A DNA stretch of 64,000 bases from Amycolatopsis sp. FDAARGOS 1241 (GCF_016889705.1 NZ_CP069526.1:8274001-8338000); one strand, 5' to 3'. Shown: positions 9,405-18,668, counted from the stretch's first letter. Numbers and translations are program-made. Notes: generated by a model not told the origin, from the letters alone.

Positions 9405-9432
9405 GACACCACGGCCCCATACCTTGGTACGC

Positions 9433-10878
9433 ATGGACATGATCACCCCGGAACCGCGGCCCGCGTGGATCGCCGGCCGGGCGGAGCAGGGCGCCGAGAC
9501 GATCGTCGTGCGGCACCCGTTCGACGGCAGCGAAGTGGCGACGGTGGCGGTGCCCGGCGCCGATCAGGTGGAGCGCGCGGTGGCGGCCGCCGCGGGCGTC
9601 GCGCGGGAGTTCCGCCGCACGCCCGCCCACCAGCGGGCGCAGGCGCTGGTGCACGTCTCTCGCGGGTTGTCGGCACGCGCCGAAGAGATCGCCGAGGTGA
9701 TCACCGCGGAGAACGGCAAGCCGCTCAAGTGGGCGGAGGCCGAGGTGAGCCGCGCGGTGTCGGTGTTCCGCATCGCCGCCGAGGAAGCCCGCCGGTTCAG
9801 CGGCGACGTGCAGCGCCTCGACGCCGACCCGTCCGGCGACGCGCGGCTGGCATTGACGCGGCGCGTGCCGCGCGGGCCCGTGCTCGGGATCGCGCCGTTC
9901 AACTTCCCGCTGAACCTGGTGGCGCACAAGGTCGCGCCGGCGTTGGCGGTCGGGGCGCCGATCATTGTGAAGCCGGCACCGCGCACGCCGTTGTCGGCGC
10001 TGATCCTCGGTGAGCTCCTGGCCTCGGCGGATCTGCCCGAAGGCGCGTTTTCCGTGCTGCCGCTGGGGAATGAGGCGACGCAGGCGCTGGTGGCCGACCC
10101 GCGGCTGCCCGTCGTGTCGTTCACCGGCTCGGGCCCGGTCGGCTGGTCGATCGCCGACGCGGCGCCGCGCAAGCACGTGGTGCTGGAGCTCGGTGGCAAC
10201 GCGGCGGCCGTGGTGCTGCGCGACTGGCCGGACCCCGAGGGCGCGGCGCAGCGTATCGCGACGTTCGGCAACTACCAGGCCGGACAGTCGTGCATCTCGG
10301 TGCAGCGGGTGATCGTCGACGCCGCCGTGGCCGAGGAGTTCGTCCCCGCGCTGGTGGAGGCCGTCGAGGCACAGCACACCGGTGACCCGTACGACCGCAA
10401 CACCGACGTCGGCCCGGTCGTCGACGAGGCGGCGGCCGAACGGATCATCGCGTGGGTCGAGGAGGCCGTGGCCGCGGGCGCGAAGGTGCTGGTCGGCGGC
10501 ACGCGCGAGGGCACGAACGTCGCGCCGACGCTGCTCACCGATGTGCCGCCGGCCACCAAGGCCTGGTCGGAGGAGATCTTCGGCCCCGTGCTCGCGGTGT
10601 CCGTTGTGGACGGTGTCGACGAGGCGTTCGCGGCGGTCAACGACTCGGCCTACGGGCTGCAGGCCGGGGTGTTCACCAGCGACGTGCAGCTGGCCTTCCA
10701 CGCCTCCGCCGAGCTCGAGGTGGGTGGCGTGATCATCGGCGACGTGCCCTCCTACCGCGCCGACCAGATGCCCTACGGCGGGGTGAAGGGCTCCGGGGCC
10801 GGGCGCGAAGGCGTGCTCTCGGCGATGAACGACCTCACGGAGGAACGCGTGACGGTGTTCACCGGCGTGGACCTCTGA
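9433..10878 (+). CDS. Aldehyde dehydrogenase family protein
   Basis: NAD(P)-dependent aldehyde dehydrogenase, about 481 residues. It has the N-terminal cofactor-binding fold (FNFPLNL, KPAPRTPLS), the glycine-rich FTGSGPVGWSI, the general base Glu in LELGGNAA and the nucleophile Cys in AGQSCISVQR. The C-terminal EEIFGPVLAV and PYGGVKGSGAGREG blocks are typical of this superfamily. ATG 9433 or 9439 are the likely starts. It converges closely (five bases) on the flavin oxidase. The precise aldehyde is not predictable; it may work after the upstream alcohol dehydrogenase. Confidence 0.93.
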   Translation: MDMITPEPRPAWIAGRAEQGAETIVVRHPFDGSEVATVAVPGADQVERAVAAAAGVAREFRRTPAHQRAQALVHVSRGLSARAEEIAEVITAENGKPLKWAEAEVSRAVSVFRIAAEEARRFSGDVQRLDADPSGDARLALTRRVPRGPVLGIAPFNFPLNLVAHKVAPALAVGAPIIVKPAPRTPLSALILGELLASADLPEGAFSVLPLGNEATQALVADPRLPVVSFTGSGPVGWSIADAAPRKHVVLELGGNAAAVVLRDWPDPEGAAQRIATFGNYQAGQSCISVQRVIVDAAVAEEFVPALVEAVEAQHTGDPYDRNTDVGPVVDEAAAERIIAWVEEAVAAGAKVLVGGTREGTNVAPTLLTDVPPATKAWSEEIFGPVLAVSVVDGVDEAFAAVNDSAYGLQAGVFTSDVQLAFHASAELEVGGVIIGDVPSYRADQMPYGGVKGSGAGREGVLSAMNDLTEERVTVFTGVDL

Positions 10879-10883
10879 GCCGT

Positions 10884-12338
10884 CTACGCTGACTGGGCGA
10901 ACTTGAGGACGCCGTCCGGGTCGTAGGTCTTCGCGACCTGCTCGAGCCGAGCGGCGTTTTCGCCGTAGTAGGCGGTTTTCCAGTCGGGCATCGCCGGGTC
11001 GACGTAGTTGACGTAGCCGCCGCCGGCGCCCGCGTCGGCCAGCCCACTGACCACAGTGGACACGTTCTTCGCGACGCTGCTGTGGTTGCCCGTGGTGGCG
11101 GGCGCGTAGACCTGGATGCTCGCGAGTGCTTTGCGGTGCGGGAACGCGGTGTCCGTGGGCGAGAGGTCGGCGACGGCACCGCCGAGGCCGTCGATCAGCA
11201 GGTCCATGCCCTTGTGCCCCGCCGCGAGGTCGCTGACCTTCGCACCCTGTACGGGGTCGGTGATGATCCGCGACGAGGCCACGAACGTCTGGCGGGCGGA
11301 GCTGCCGGAAAAGTAGTTCATGGCGCCGCCGTAGCTCAGCGACTTCATCGTCCGGCTCGACGGGCTCGCGCCCAGCTTGCCGAGCAGCGCGGTCAGGTCG
11401 TTCGAGCTGCCGACGAACGCGCCACCGACGCGGCACGCGACCGGCGAACCGCCGGAGACGACCAGGTTCGACCACAACTCAGGCGGAGTCGTCGGGAGCC
11501 ACTGCTGCCACGCGTCGAGGACATCGCCGGCCGAGCCGCCGGGGAAGTGCAGGGAGAACACCGTGATGTCCGGCGCCGGGTCGGTGCGGAAGGTGAACGA
11601 CGTGACGATGCCGAAGTTGCCGCCCCCACCGCCGCGCAGGGCCCAGAACAGGTCCGGCTCAGAGTCGGCACTCGCGGTGCGGAGCTTGCCGTCGGGGGTC
11701 ACGACCTGCGCGGAGACGAGGCGGTCGCACGTCAGGCCGTATTTGCGCGCCACGACACCGATGCCGCCGCCGAGTGTGAGGCCCGCGATGCCCACGGTCG
11801 GGCACGACCCCGCGGGCAGGCAGCGGCCGGCCTTGGCGAGCGCCGCGTAGACGTCGCCGAGCCGCGCACCCGCACCGATCACGACCTGCTCGCCCTGCAC
11901 CTGGACCTGCGCCATCCCGCCGACGTCGACGATCAAGCCACCGTCCGGAGTGGAGTACCCGGCGTAGCTGTGCCCGCCACTGCGCGCGGCGATCGGCAGC
12001 CTCTGCGCGGCGGCCTCGAAGCAGGCCTGCACGTCCTCGGCCTTCGCGACCTTCGCGACGGCGGCCGGGGTGTGGCCGTCGAACAGTGGGTTGAAGCCGT
12101 GCCTGGCAGTGGCGAACCCGCCGTCGCCGGGCAGCAGCAGGTCACCGCTGAGCTTGCTCTTGAGGGCGTTCCAGTCCGGCGGCCCACTCGGCTTCGCACT
12201 GGTCGACGGCGGGGGCGTCGGTGTCGCCGTGGCACTCGGCTGCTGGGCGGGCTTCGCGTCCGGCGAGCACGCCGCCGCCACGACCCCGAGCGTGCCGAGC
12301 CCGGCGGCCCGCAGGAACGTCCTTCTCCCGACAGTCAT
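10884..12338 (-). CDS. Tat-exported lipoprotein-type FAD oxidase (berberine-bridge family)
   Basis: A 484-residue flavoenzyme. The start MTVGRRTFLRAAGLGTLGVVAAAC combines a twin-arginine signal with a lipobox Cys, so it is predicted to be exported folded and lipid-anchored outside the membrane. A Pro/Thr/Ser-rich linker (about 30-52) leads to the FAD_binding_4 domain, with His in RSGGHSYAGYS and Cys in AGSCPTVGIAG. These are the two positions used for bicovalent FAD in berberine-bridge-type oxidases. The BBE domain closes the protein with NYVDPAM and YYGENAARL. Such enzymes oxidise sugars, alkaloid-like or polyketide substrates with oxygen; the substrate is unknown. Confidence 0.92.
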   Translation of the reverse strand: MTVGRRTFLRAAGLGTLGVVAAACSPDAKPAQQPSATATPTPPPSTSAKPSGPPDWNALKSKLSGDLLLPGDGGFATARHGFNPLFDGHTPAAVAKVAKAEDVQACFEAAAQRLPIAARSGGHSYAGYSTPDGGLIVDVGGMAQVQVQGEQVVIGAGARLGDVYAALAKAGRCLPAGSCPTVGIAGLTLGGGIGVVARKYGLTCDRLVSAQVVTPDGKLRTASADSEPDLFWALRGGGGGNFGIVTSFTFRTDPAPDITVFSLHFPGGSAGDVLDAWQQWLPTTPPELWSNLVVSGGSPVACRVGGAFVGSSNDLTALLGKLGASPSSRTMKSLSYGGAMNYFSGSSARQTFVASSRIITDPVQGAKVSDLAAGHKGMDLLIDGLGGAVADLSPTDTAFPHRKALASIQVYAPATTGNHSSVAKNVSTVVSGLADAGAGGGYVNYVDPAMPDWKTAYYGENAARLEQVAKTYDPDGVLKFAQSA

Positions 12339-12492
12339 GTTTGATCAGACGTTCCGGACAGCGGGATGGTTCATTTCGTCGCCCGAGTGAGTGTCAGTCA
12401 CCGCACCAATCGCGAGGGCGGAAACGTGGTGACGTATGTGCACTAGTGAAACCACCGCATGATTCGGGTCCTTCTACGAGCAGACGGGATGG

Positions 12493-13041
12493 TCACGCAT
12501 GAACCTGGCAGTGCCCGGTTCGGCGGCGAGGACCTGCCTCGCGGCTTCGAAAGCGGTGTGGACCTGGCGCGCGTCCGGTCTCCAGCTGGTGACCGAAGGT
12601 CACGGCGGCCTCGGGTGAGAGGGCGCTGACGCGCTGCTGGATGCGGGTGAGGCCGGCCTGCAGCTGGGTGTAGACGGTCCTCAGGCGGTCGCGCGTGGGG
12701 CTCGGCGCGGCGCTGGTGACGTGGGCCGCGTTGGTTTTCACGACCGTGAGCAGGGTCGCGAGGTTCCGTTCGGCGTCCCGCTGGGGCTGCCGGCGCTCGG
12801 CGAGGGTGGCGTCGGCCATGGCCGCGTAGGGGATGGCGCCGTAGCCGGTGTTCTTGAGCGCCAGCAGTGCGGCCGAGGGGCCGCAGCAGAACTCGCCGGC
12901 CCAGTGGTAGGCCTCGCTTTCCGCCGGGGACAGCGCGGGCGGCGACGAGGCCGGCGAAGGCGCGGGAGCCGGTGGCGGCGCGGCCGTGCACCCGGCAACC
13001 CCAGCCAAGACCAGCACGGCCACGATCGACAACCTGCGCAT
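12493..13041 (-). CDS. Predicted lipoprotein of unknown function, probable C-terminal frameshift
   Basis: The ATG at 13041 follows GGAAGGA and begins a signal peptide with lipobox LAGVAGC, then a Pro/Ala/Ser linker. A helical domain with a Cys-Cys pair (GEFCCGPSAAL) follows. I recognise no family. The last 30 or so residues in this frame are Arg/Pro-rich with weak third-position GC. From about 12575 the neighbouring frame reads like protein (DARQVHTAFEAARQ, then MRDHPVCS) with high third-position GC and stops at 12474. A one-base frameshift near 12575 is therefore likely, whether natural or a sequencing error; the intact gene would span 12474-13041. Confidence 0.75.
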   Translation of the reverse strand: MRRLSIVAVLVLAGVAGCTAAPPPAPAPSPASSPPALSPAESEAYHWAGEFCCGPSAALLALKNTGYGAIPYAAMADATLAERRQPQRDAERNLATLLTVVKTNAAHVTSAAPSPTRDRLRTVYTQLQAGLTRIQQRVSALSPEAAVTFGHQLETGRAPGPHRFRSREAGPRRRTGHCQVHA

Positions 13042-13096
13042 GTGTCGTCCTTCCCCCACCACTCGGGCAAAGCCAAGCACAACGGGAAAACCCGCT

Positions 13097-13792
13097 TCAC
13101 ACCAGCGACTTCAACTCCGGCACCGGACCGTCGAGCGCGTCGCCCGAGGCGCGGCCGGAGACCCACGCCAGGACCGCGCCGGGGGTGCCCGACACGAGTC
13201 CGGCCGAGCCGTCGGCCATGGTCCACGTGTGGGTGCCGTCGGTGAGGCGGATCGGGGGTAGTTCGCCCGGGTACATGCGGATCATGTTGCCCACCACTGC
13301 TCCGATGTGGTCGCCCAGCAGGGAGCACGCGCTGGTGAAGTCGTGGCCGGCGTCGAGGTCGGTGAGGTGGATGGTGGTCTCGGCCAGGCGCAGCGTCAGG
13401 GCGTCGGCGCCGGTGATGGGCTGGCCGGCGCGGCCGCGGACGGGCGCGGTCCAGGCGTGGTCCGGCAGAGAAGCCGCGAGGTCAACGAGCCGCTCCCCCG
13501 AGGCGACGACGTCGGCGAGGATCTCGGCGGTGTCGCGGGCGGCGCCTGCGTTGATGGCGTCGTCGCGGGCGCTGCCGGGGCCGTACATGGGTGTTTCGAC
13601 GCCCGTCGAAGCCCAGTTCAGGAGGTTGCCGACGGCGTCGGCGTTGCAAGCGAGGTGCGTGAGCAGGTGCCCGCGCGACCAGCCGGGCAACGCGCTCGGC
13701 GCGCGCACCGCGGCCTCGTCGAGAGAGCCGATGACCAGGGCCCACTCGTCCTGCAGTTCCCGGATGCGGACCAGCGCCGCGTCGGTGCTCAC
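13097..13792 (-). CDS. Mycothiol-dependent maleylpyruvate isomerase-family enzyme
   Basis: A 231-residue protein of the MDMPI family. The N-terminal four-helix domain has the metal-site motif LPGWSRGHLLTHLACNADAV (two conserved His) and ETTIHLTDLDAG, with the third His. A C-terminal domain (about 150-231; WTMADGSAGLVSG) matches MDMPI_C. Relatives use mycothiol as cofactor for isomerisation or conjugation, and mycothiol is characteristic of actinobacteria. The start is GTG at 13792. The true substrate is not predictable. It sits between the lipoprotein and the GMC oxidoreductase, all on the minus strand. Confidence 0.9.
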   Translation of the reverse strand: MSTDAALVRIRELQDEWALVIGSLDEAAVRAPSALPGWSRGHLLTHLACNADAVGNLLNWASTGVETPMYGPGSARDDAINAGAARDTAEILADVVASGERLVDLAASLPDHAWTAPVRGRAGQPITGADALTLRLAETTIHLTDLDAGHDFTSACSLLGDHIGAVVGNMIRMYPGELPPIRLTDGTHTWTMADGSAGLVSGTPGAVLAWVSGRASGDALDGPVPELKSLV

Positions 13793-13825
13793 GCGGCCGA
13801 TCCTAGGAGCAGTGACACCCGAAGA

Positions 13826-15532
13826 CTAGCGGCGCAGCGCGGCAGGGGCGCCGGAAGGAACGGCCGGGTTCTTCGGCGCCACCGGCTCCAGCCGCGCGTA
13901 CGCCGAGTCCTGGTTCGGACGCTGATCGGCCTCCCCCTTGTTGGGCCACAACGCGAACGCCCGCTCGGCCTGCGCCGTGATCGTGAGCGACGGGTTCACG
14001 CCGAGGTTCGCCGTGATCGCCGAACCGTCCACAACGGACAAACCCGGATAGCCGTAGACGCGGTGGTACGGGTCGATCACGCCGGTGTCCACGCTGTCGC
14101 CGATGGGCACGCCGCCGATGAAGTGCGCGGTCAGGGGGATGTCGAAGATCTCGCCCCACGTGCCGCCGGGCAGACCGCCGATGCGTTCGGCCGTGCGTTC
14201 GTTCGCCTCGTGCCCGGCGGGGATGAAGCTCGGGTTCGGTTCGCCGTGGCCCTGCTTCGACGTGTACTTGCGGCGCCCGAACCGGCCCGGGCGCGTGTAG
14301 GTGGTGATGGAGTTGTCGAGGCTCTGCATCACCAGCAGGATCACGGTCCGCTCGCTCCAGCGGTAGCCGTTGAGCAGCTTCGCCGCCTGCACCGGGTGCT
14401 TGAGCAGGAACGTCACCGCCTGCCGCCACCGCGGCACCGGCGACGCGCCGTCGGTCGCGACGGTCTGCAGCAGGCTCATCGCGTTGCTGCCCTTGCCGTA
14501 GCGCACCGGTTCGATGTGCGTGTTCTCGTCCGGGTGGATCGACGACGTGATCGCCACCCCACGGCTGAAGTCCCGCGACGGGTCGACCGAAGTGCGCGCC
14601 GCGCCGATGATCGCTTCGGAGTTCGTGCGCGTCAGCTCACCCAGGCGCCGCGACAGCTTCGGCAGCGCACCCGTGTCCTTCATGCGGTGCAACAGGTTCT
14701 GCGTTCCCCACGTCCCGGCTGCGAACACGACCTGGCCCGTGGTCACGGTGGTGCGGAAGCGCTTCGAGCACGTGCCCGTCTTCTGCAGCGTGACGCGGTA
14801 GCCCCCGCGCGCCGGCTCCACGGACGTGACAGTGGTGAGCGGGATGACCTTCGCGCCGTCCTGCTCGGCGAGGTACAGGTAGTTCTTGACCAGCGTGTTC
14901 TTCGCGCCGACGCGGCAGCCCGTCATGCACGAGCCGCACTCGGTGCAGCCGACGCGATCGGGCCCGGCGCCCCCGAAGTATGGATCACGCACGGTCTCGG
15001 CCGGATTGCCGAAGTACACGCCGACCGGCGTCGCGTGGAAGGAGGCACCCACGCCCATGTCTTTCGCGACGTCGCGCATCACGACGTCGGACGGTGTCAG
15101 CGTCGGGTTCGTGACCACCCCGAGCATCCGGCTCGCCTGGTCGTAGTGCGGCGCGAGTTCCGCCTCCCAGTCGGTGATGTGCGCCCACTGCCGGTCGGTG
15201 TAGAACGGCTTCAACGGCCGGTACAGCGTGTTGGCGTAGACCAGCGACCCGCCGCCGACGCCCGCACCGGCCAGCACCATCACGTCGTTGAGCAGGTGGA
15301 TGCGCTGGATGCCGTAGCAGCCGAGCTGCGGGGCCCACAGGTAGCGCTTGAAGTCCCACGACGTCTTCGCGAACTCGTCGTCCGCGAACCGCCGCCCCGC
15401 CTCCACCACCGCGACGCGGTAGCCCTTCTCGGTGAGCCGCAGCGCCGCCACGCTGCCCCCGAACCCGGACCCCACGACCACGACGTCGTAGTCGGGACCC
15501 GCCTGCGCTGTGGTGGTGTTACTGGCAGTCAC
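13826..15532 (-). CDS. choD: GMC-type oxidoreductase, ChoD-like, with a four-cysteine cluster
   Basis: A 568-residue flavoprotein of the glucose-methanol-choline group, like M. tuberculosis ChoD, which also lies beside guaB3. The FAD Rossmann motif is VVVGSGFGGSVAALRL near the N-terminus; AGAGVGGGSLVYANTL and the C-terminal DGSAITANLGVNPSLTI complete the fold. Residues near 195 hold CTECGSCMTGC, a C-x2-C-x2-C-x3-C cluster that looks like an iron-sulfur site. ChoD is called a cholesterol oxidase, but its true substrate is debated; I would not assume sterol. The start is GTG 15532. It lies 126 bases downstream of guaB3. Confidence 0.85.
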   Translation of the reverse strand: MTASNTTTAQAGPDYDVVVVGSGFGGSVAALRLTEKGYRVAVVEAGRRFADDEFAKTSWDFKRYLWAPQLGCYGIQRIHLLNDVMVLAGAGVGGGSLVYANTLYRPLKPFYTDRQWAHITDWEAELAPHYDQASRMLGVVTNPTLTPSDVVMRDVAKDMGVGASFHATPVGVYFGNPAETVRDPYFGGAGPDRVGCTECGSCMTGCRVGAKNTLVKNYLYLAEQDGAKVIPLTTVTSVEPARGGYRVTLQKTGTCSKRFRTTVTTGQVVFAAGTWGTQNLLHRMKDTGALPKLSRRLGELTRTNSEAIIGAARTSVDPSRDFSRGVAITSSIHPDENTHIEPVRYGKGSNAMSLLQTVATDGASPVPRWRQAVTFLLKHPVQAAKLLNGYRWSERTVILLVMQSLDNSITTYTRPGRFGRRKYTSKQGHGEPNPSFIPAGHEANERTAERIGGLPGGTWGEIFDIPLTAHFIGGVPIGDSVDTGVIDPYHRVYGYPGLSVVDGSAITANLGVNPSLTITAQAERAFALWPNKGEADQRPNQDSAYARLEPVAPKNPAVPSGAPAALRR

Positions 15533-15658
15533 AGGCCGAGCGTAACCCGGGGGTTTCGTTCTGACCAGAGGTAAGTTACTCGTCGGTTACCCCGGCCGGA
15601 GAGCGGCGGCGAAAAGCGCCCGTGTCCGGGCGGACGCGGGAGCTTCGGCGGCAGGACG

Positions 15659-16798
15659 TCAGCGGCGAACCGTCAGCCCCACCCGCTGGAACTCCTTCAG
15701 GTCCGAGTAGCCCGTCTTCGCCATTGCGCGGCGCAGCGCGCCGAAGAGGTTCACCACGCCCTCGGCATCCGAGGACGGGCCGAAGAGGAGCGTCTTCAGG
15801 TCCACGGCGTAGTCCGAGTCCGGGCCGGCGACCACGCGCGAGCGCGGCAGCGACGGGTGCGCCGCGGCGGCGGTCCAGTACAGGCCCTGGCCGGGGGCGT
15901 CCGAGGCGGTCGCCAGCGGCGCGCCGAGCACCACGGCGTCGGCGCCGCAGGCGATGGCCTTGGCGATGTCGCCCGAGGTGGTCATGCCGCCGTCGGCGAG
16001 GACGTGGACGTAGCGCCCGCCCGTTTCGTCCAGGTAGTCGCGGCGGGCGGCGGCCGCGTCGACGATCGCGGTGGCCATGGGGACGCCGATGCCGAGCACA
16101 CGGTCGGTGCTGGTCACGCCCGCGGTGTAGCCGTGGCCGACGATCACGCCCGCGGCGCCGGTGCGCATGAGGTGCATGGCCGTGCGGTAGTCGCTCACGC
16201 CGCCGGCGATCACGGGCACGTCGAGGCGCCCGATGAACTCCTTGAGGTTGAGCGGTTCCGCGTCGCGCCGCACGTGTTCGGCCGAGATGATGGTGCCCTG
16301 AACCACGAGGATCTCGACGCCCGCGGCCAGCAGGTCGGGCGTGAGCTCGGCGGCGTGCTGCGGGCTCACGCGCGCGGCGACCGTGACGCCCGACTCGCGG
16401 ACGGTCTTGATCGCCTCGGTGAGCAGGTCGAGCCGGATCGGCGCGGCGTGCAGCTCCTGCAGCTCGCGGACGACGGCCGTCGGGTCGTCGGCGTCCTCCG
16501 CAGCGCGGACGAGCTTGAAGATGGCGTCCTCGACGTTCGCGTGGCGCGCCCACAGGCCCTCGGCGTTGAGCACGCCCAGCCCGCCGAGCTCGCCGATCGC
16601 GACGGCCGTGCCCGGCGACACGATCGCGTCGGTCGGGTGCGTGACCAGCGGCAGGTCGAAGCGATAGGCGTCGATCTGCCACGCGGTCGACACCACCGAC
16701 GACGACCGCGTGCGCCGCGACGGGACGATCTCCACGTCATCGAGGTCGTACGCCCGCCGCGCGGTGCGACCCATCCCGATCTCGACCAGATCCCGCAC
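15659..16798 (-). CDS. guaB3: GuaB3 family IMP dehydrogenase-related protein
   Basis: A 379-residue TIM-barrel protein of the IMPDH/GMP reductase superfamily, the actinobacterial GuaB3 type. The start MRDLVEIGMGRTARRAYDLDDV is typical, as are VIAGGVSDYRTAMHLMRTGA and [22 protein letters not shown]. It lacks the CBS domains and the canonical Cys loop of GuaB; the loop here reads VGHGYTAGVTSTDR. Work in other actinobacteria assigns such proteins to GMP reductase or purine-salvage roles. I infer a purine-balance function. GTG 16798 follows AGAAGGGA. It lies upstream of choD and downstream of guaB, as in mycobacteria. Confidence 0.92.
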   Translation of the reverse strand: MRDLVEIGMGRTARRAYDLDDVEIVPSRRTRSSSVVSTAWQIDAYRFDLPLVTHPTDAIVSPGTAVAIGELGGLGVLNAEGLWARHANVEDAIFKLVRAAEDADDPTAVVRELQELHAAPIRLDLLTEAIKTVRESGVTVAARVSPQHAAELTPDLLAAGVEILVVQGTIISAEHVRRDAEPLNLKEFIGRLDVPVIAGGVSDYRTAMHLMRTGAAGVIVGHGYTAGVTSTDRVLGIGVPMATAIVDAAAARRDYLDETGGRYVHVLADGGMTTSGDIAKAIACGADAVVLGAPLATASDAPGQGLYWTAAAAHPSLPRSRVVAGPDSDYAVDLKTLLFGPSSDAEGVVNLFGALRRAMAKTGYSDLKEFQRVGLTVRR

Positions 16799-16981
16799 GT
16801 GATGTCCCTTCTCGCACCGACGACAACACCGTCCATTGTCGCTAGTCCGCGCGGGTGACGAACGCACGGGGCCCCTTTCGTGCACTGACAACCGGAGGTT
16901 GTGAAACGCCCCACGCGGTTGTTTGCCACCCGCTCGCCGGCCGCTGTTGGATTCCTCCGATCGACGACAGGGGGAGCACGA

Positions 16982-18259
16982 GTGGCACTGGGGCAGGACT
17001 TCCGAAGGCTTTGGGTCGCGTACGCGACGAGCGCCGCGGGCACATGGCTCGCGCTCGACGCGTTCCCGTTCATCGCCGTGACGGTGCTCCACAGCACCAC
17101 CACGCAGGTCTCGGTGCTCGCGGCGGCAGGGCTGGCGGTGGGCTCGCTGATCGCGGTACCGCTCGGGCCGTGGCTCGAGTTCCGGCGCAAGCGCCCGGTG
17201 CTGGTCGCGATGGACGCCGTGCGGTTCCTCGTACTGCTCACGCTGCCGCTCGGGTACTGGCTGGACGGGCTCACCTTCGGGCACCTGCTGGCGGTGTCGG
17301 TGGCCGTGGCCGCCGCGGACATCGTGTTCACAGCGGGCAGCGGCGCCTACCTCAAGGGGATCGCGACCGGCGAGGACCTGCTGGCCGCCAACGCCCGCTT
17401 CGAGACGACGCAATGGACGGCCACCGCGGTCGGCCCGCCGTCCGGCGGCGCGCTGATCGGCGTGTTCGGTCCCGTCACGACGGTGCTGATCGACGGCGTG
17501 AGCTACCTGCTCTCCGCTCTCGCCATCGGCTCGATCCGCACGCCCGAAGCGCAGCCGGCCGCGCGCCCGGAGAAGGTCCGGACCATCGATATCCTCGACG
17601 GCTGGCGCTACATCCTCGGCCACCGGCGCCTGGCCGCGCTGTTCTTCAACACCGCGCTCGTGAACGGCCTGATCATGGCGACGGCGCCGCTGCTCGCCGT
17701 GCTCCTGCTGCGGGAGCTGGGGTTCTCGCCACTCGAGTACGGCCTCGCGTTCGGCGTCCCGTGCCTCGGCGGGCTGCTCGGTTCACGGCTCTCGCGCCGC
17801 GTCACGGCGCGGCTCAGCGCCGAGCGCGTGCTGCTGTGGTTCGGGACGGGCCGCGCGTGCTGGCCCGTGCTGCTGGCGTTCACGCCGCACGGGGCGTTCG
17901 GGCTGGGGTTCGTGATGCTCGTCGAGTTCGGGCTGATCCTGACCATCGGCATCTTCAACCCGGTGTCGGCGACATACCGGCTGCAGGAGACGGAGACCTC
18001 GCGCGCCGCCCGCGTGCTCACCGCGTGGGGCATCACGACGGGCGGGACCCGGGCCGCGCTGATCCTCGGGTGGGGCGTGCTCGGCGCGTGGCTGGGCACA
18101 CGGGAAGCGATCGGGCTCGCGGGGGTGTTGCTGCTGCTCACGCCCGTGCTGCTGTGGCAGGTCAGAACAACGTCGCGCCCGCCACGGCCCCCGCGATCGC
18201 GGACAGCACGCCGACCGCGATCGACAGCGGCAGCACCCGCTTCCCGCCCCGGGCCATGA
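16982..18259 (+). CDS. MFS transporter, macrolide-exporter-like
   Basis: About 12 hydrophobic helices over 425 residues. It starts VALGQDFRRLWVAYATSAAGTWL, a pattern seen in MFS_3/DHA3 efflux proteins. Conserved pieces include a cytoplasmic loop EFRRKRPVLVAMDAVRF between helices 2 and 3, and the central loop DGWRYILGHRRLAALFF. GTG 16982 is preferred because GGGGGAG lies seven bases upstream. The last 30 residues are Pro/Arg-rich and overlap the convergent membrane-protein gene by 98 bases, so the true end deserves checking. The substrate is unknown. Confidence 0.85.
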   Translation: MALGQDFRRLWVAYATSAAGTWLALDAFPFIAVTVLHSTTTQVSVLAAAGLAVGSLIAVPLGPWLEFRRKRPVLVAMDAVRFLVLLTLPLGYWLDGLTFGHLLAVSVAVAAADIVFTAGSGAYLKGIATGEDLLAANARFETTQWTATAVGPPSGGALIGVFGPVTTVLIDGVSYLLSALAIGSIRTPEAQPAARPEKVRTIDILDGWRYILGHRRLAALFFNTALVNGLIMATAPLLAVLLLRELGFSPLEYGLAFGVPCLGGLLGSRLSRRVTARLSAERVLLWFGTGRACWPVLLAFTPHGAFGLGFVMLVEFGLILTIGIFNPVSATYRLQETETSRAARVLTAWGITTGGTRAALILGWGVLGAWLGTREAIGLAGVLLLLTPVLLWQVRTTSRPPRPPRSRTARRPRSTAAAPASRPGP

Positions 18260-18668
18260 GCCAGCCCGCGTACCCGAGCACGACGACGCCGATCAGGCCG
18301 CCCCAGACGGGTCCGATCAGCGACGACGTGCGCAGCCGATGACCTCGGCACCCGCGGCGGACCTCGCGCACGGTGCCGGCCCGCGTGAGCTCCACGGCCG
18401 TCCCGACGCCGGAGTCGAGCTCGGGGTCCGAACTGGACACCTCGACGTCTTCCCCAGCGGTGGTCAGGAAGCTCACGACGTAGCGGGTCACCGGGTCGGC
18501 GGCGTCGCTCACCTCACGGCAGCTCACGACCTGGGCCGCTTCCACGTGGGCCGGCCCGGTCAGCTCCACCGCCACTCCCGCGCCGACGGCCGCCGGGACG
18601 GCGAACCCGACGACGACCACGAACAGCTCGGCGAGGCGATCCGTTTTCACCGCACCACTCAGCCGCAT
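18162..18668 (-). CDS. Membrane protein of unknown function
   Basis: A 168-residue protein with an N-terminal hydrophobic helix (about 13-35), an extracytoplasmic beta-rich part (about 40-110) with two Cys (VSCREV, RRGCRG), and two C-terminal membrane helices (about 115-165). The layout resembles DUF3592-like envelope proteins, but I cannot name the family firmly. It converges with and overlaps the MFS gene by 98 bases, and lies downstream of guaB on the same strand with a 108-base gap. Confidence 0.7.
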   Translation of the reverse strand: MRLSGAVKTDRLAELFVVVVGFAVPAAVGAGVAVELTGPAHVEAAQVVSCREVSDAADPVTRYVVSFLTTAGEDVEVSSSDPELDSGVGTAVELTRAGTVREVRRGCRGHRLRTSSLIGPVWGGLIGVVVLGYAGWLMARGGKRVLPLSIAVGVLSAIAGAVAGATLF

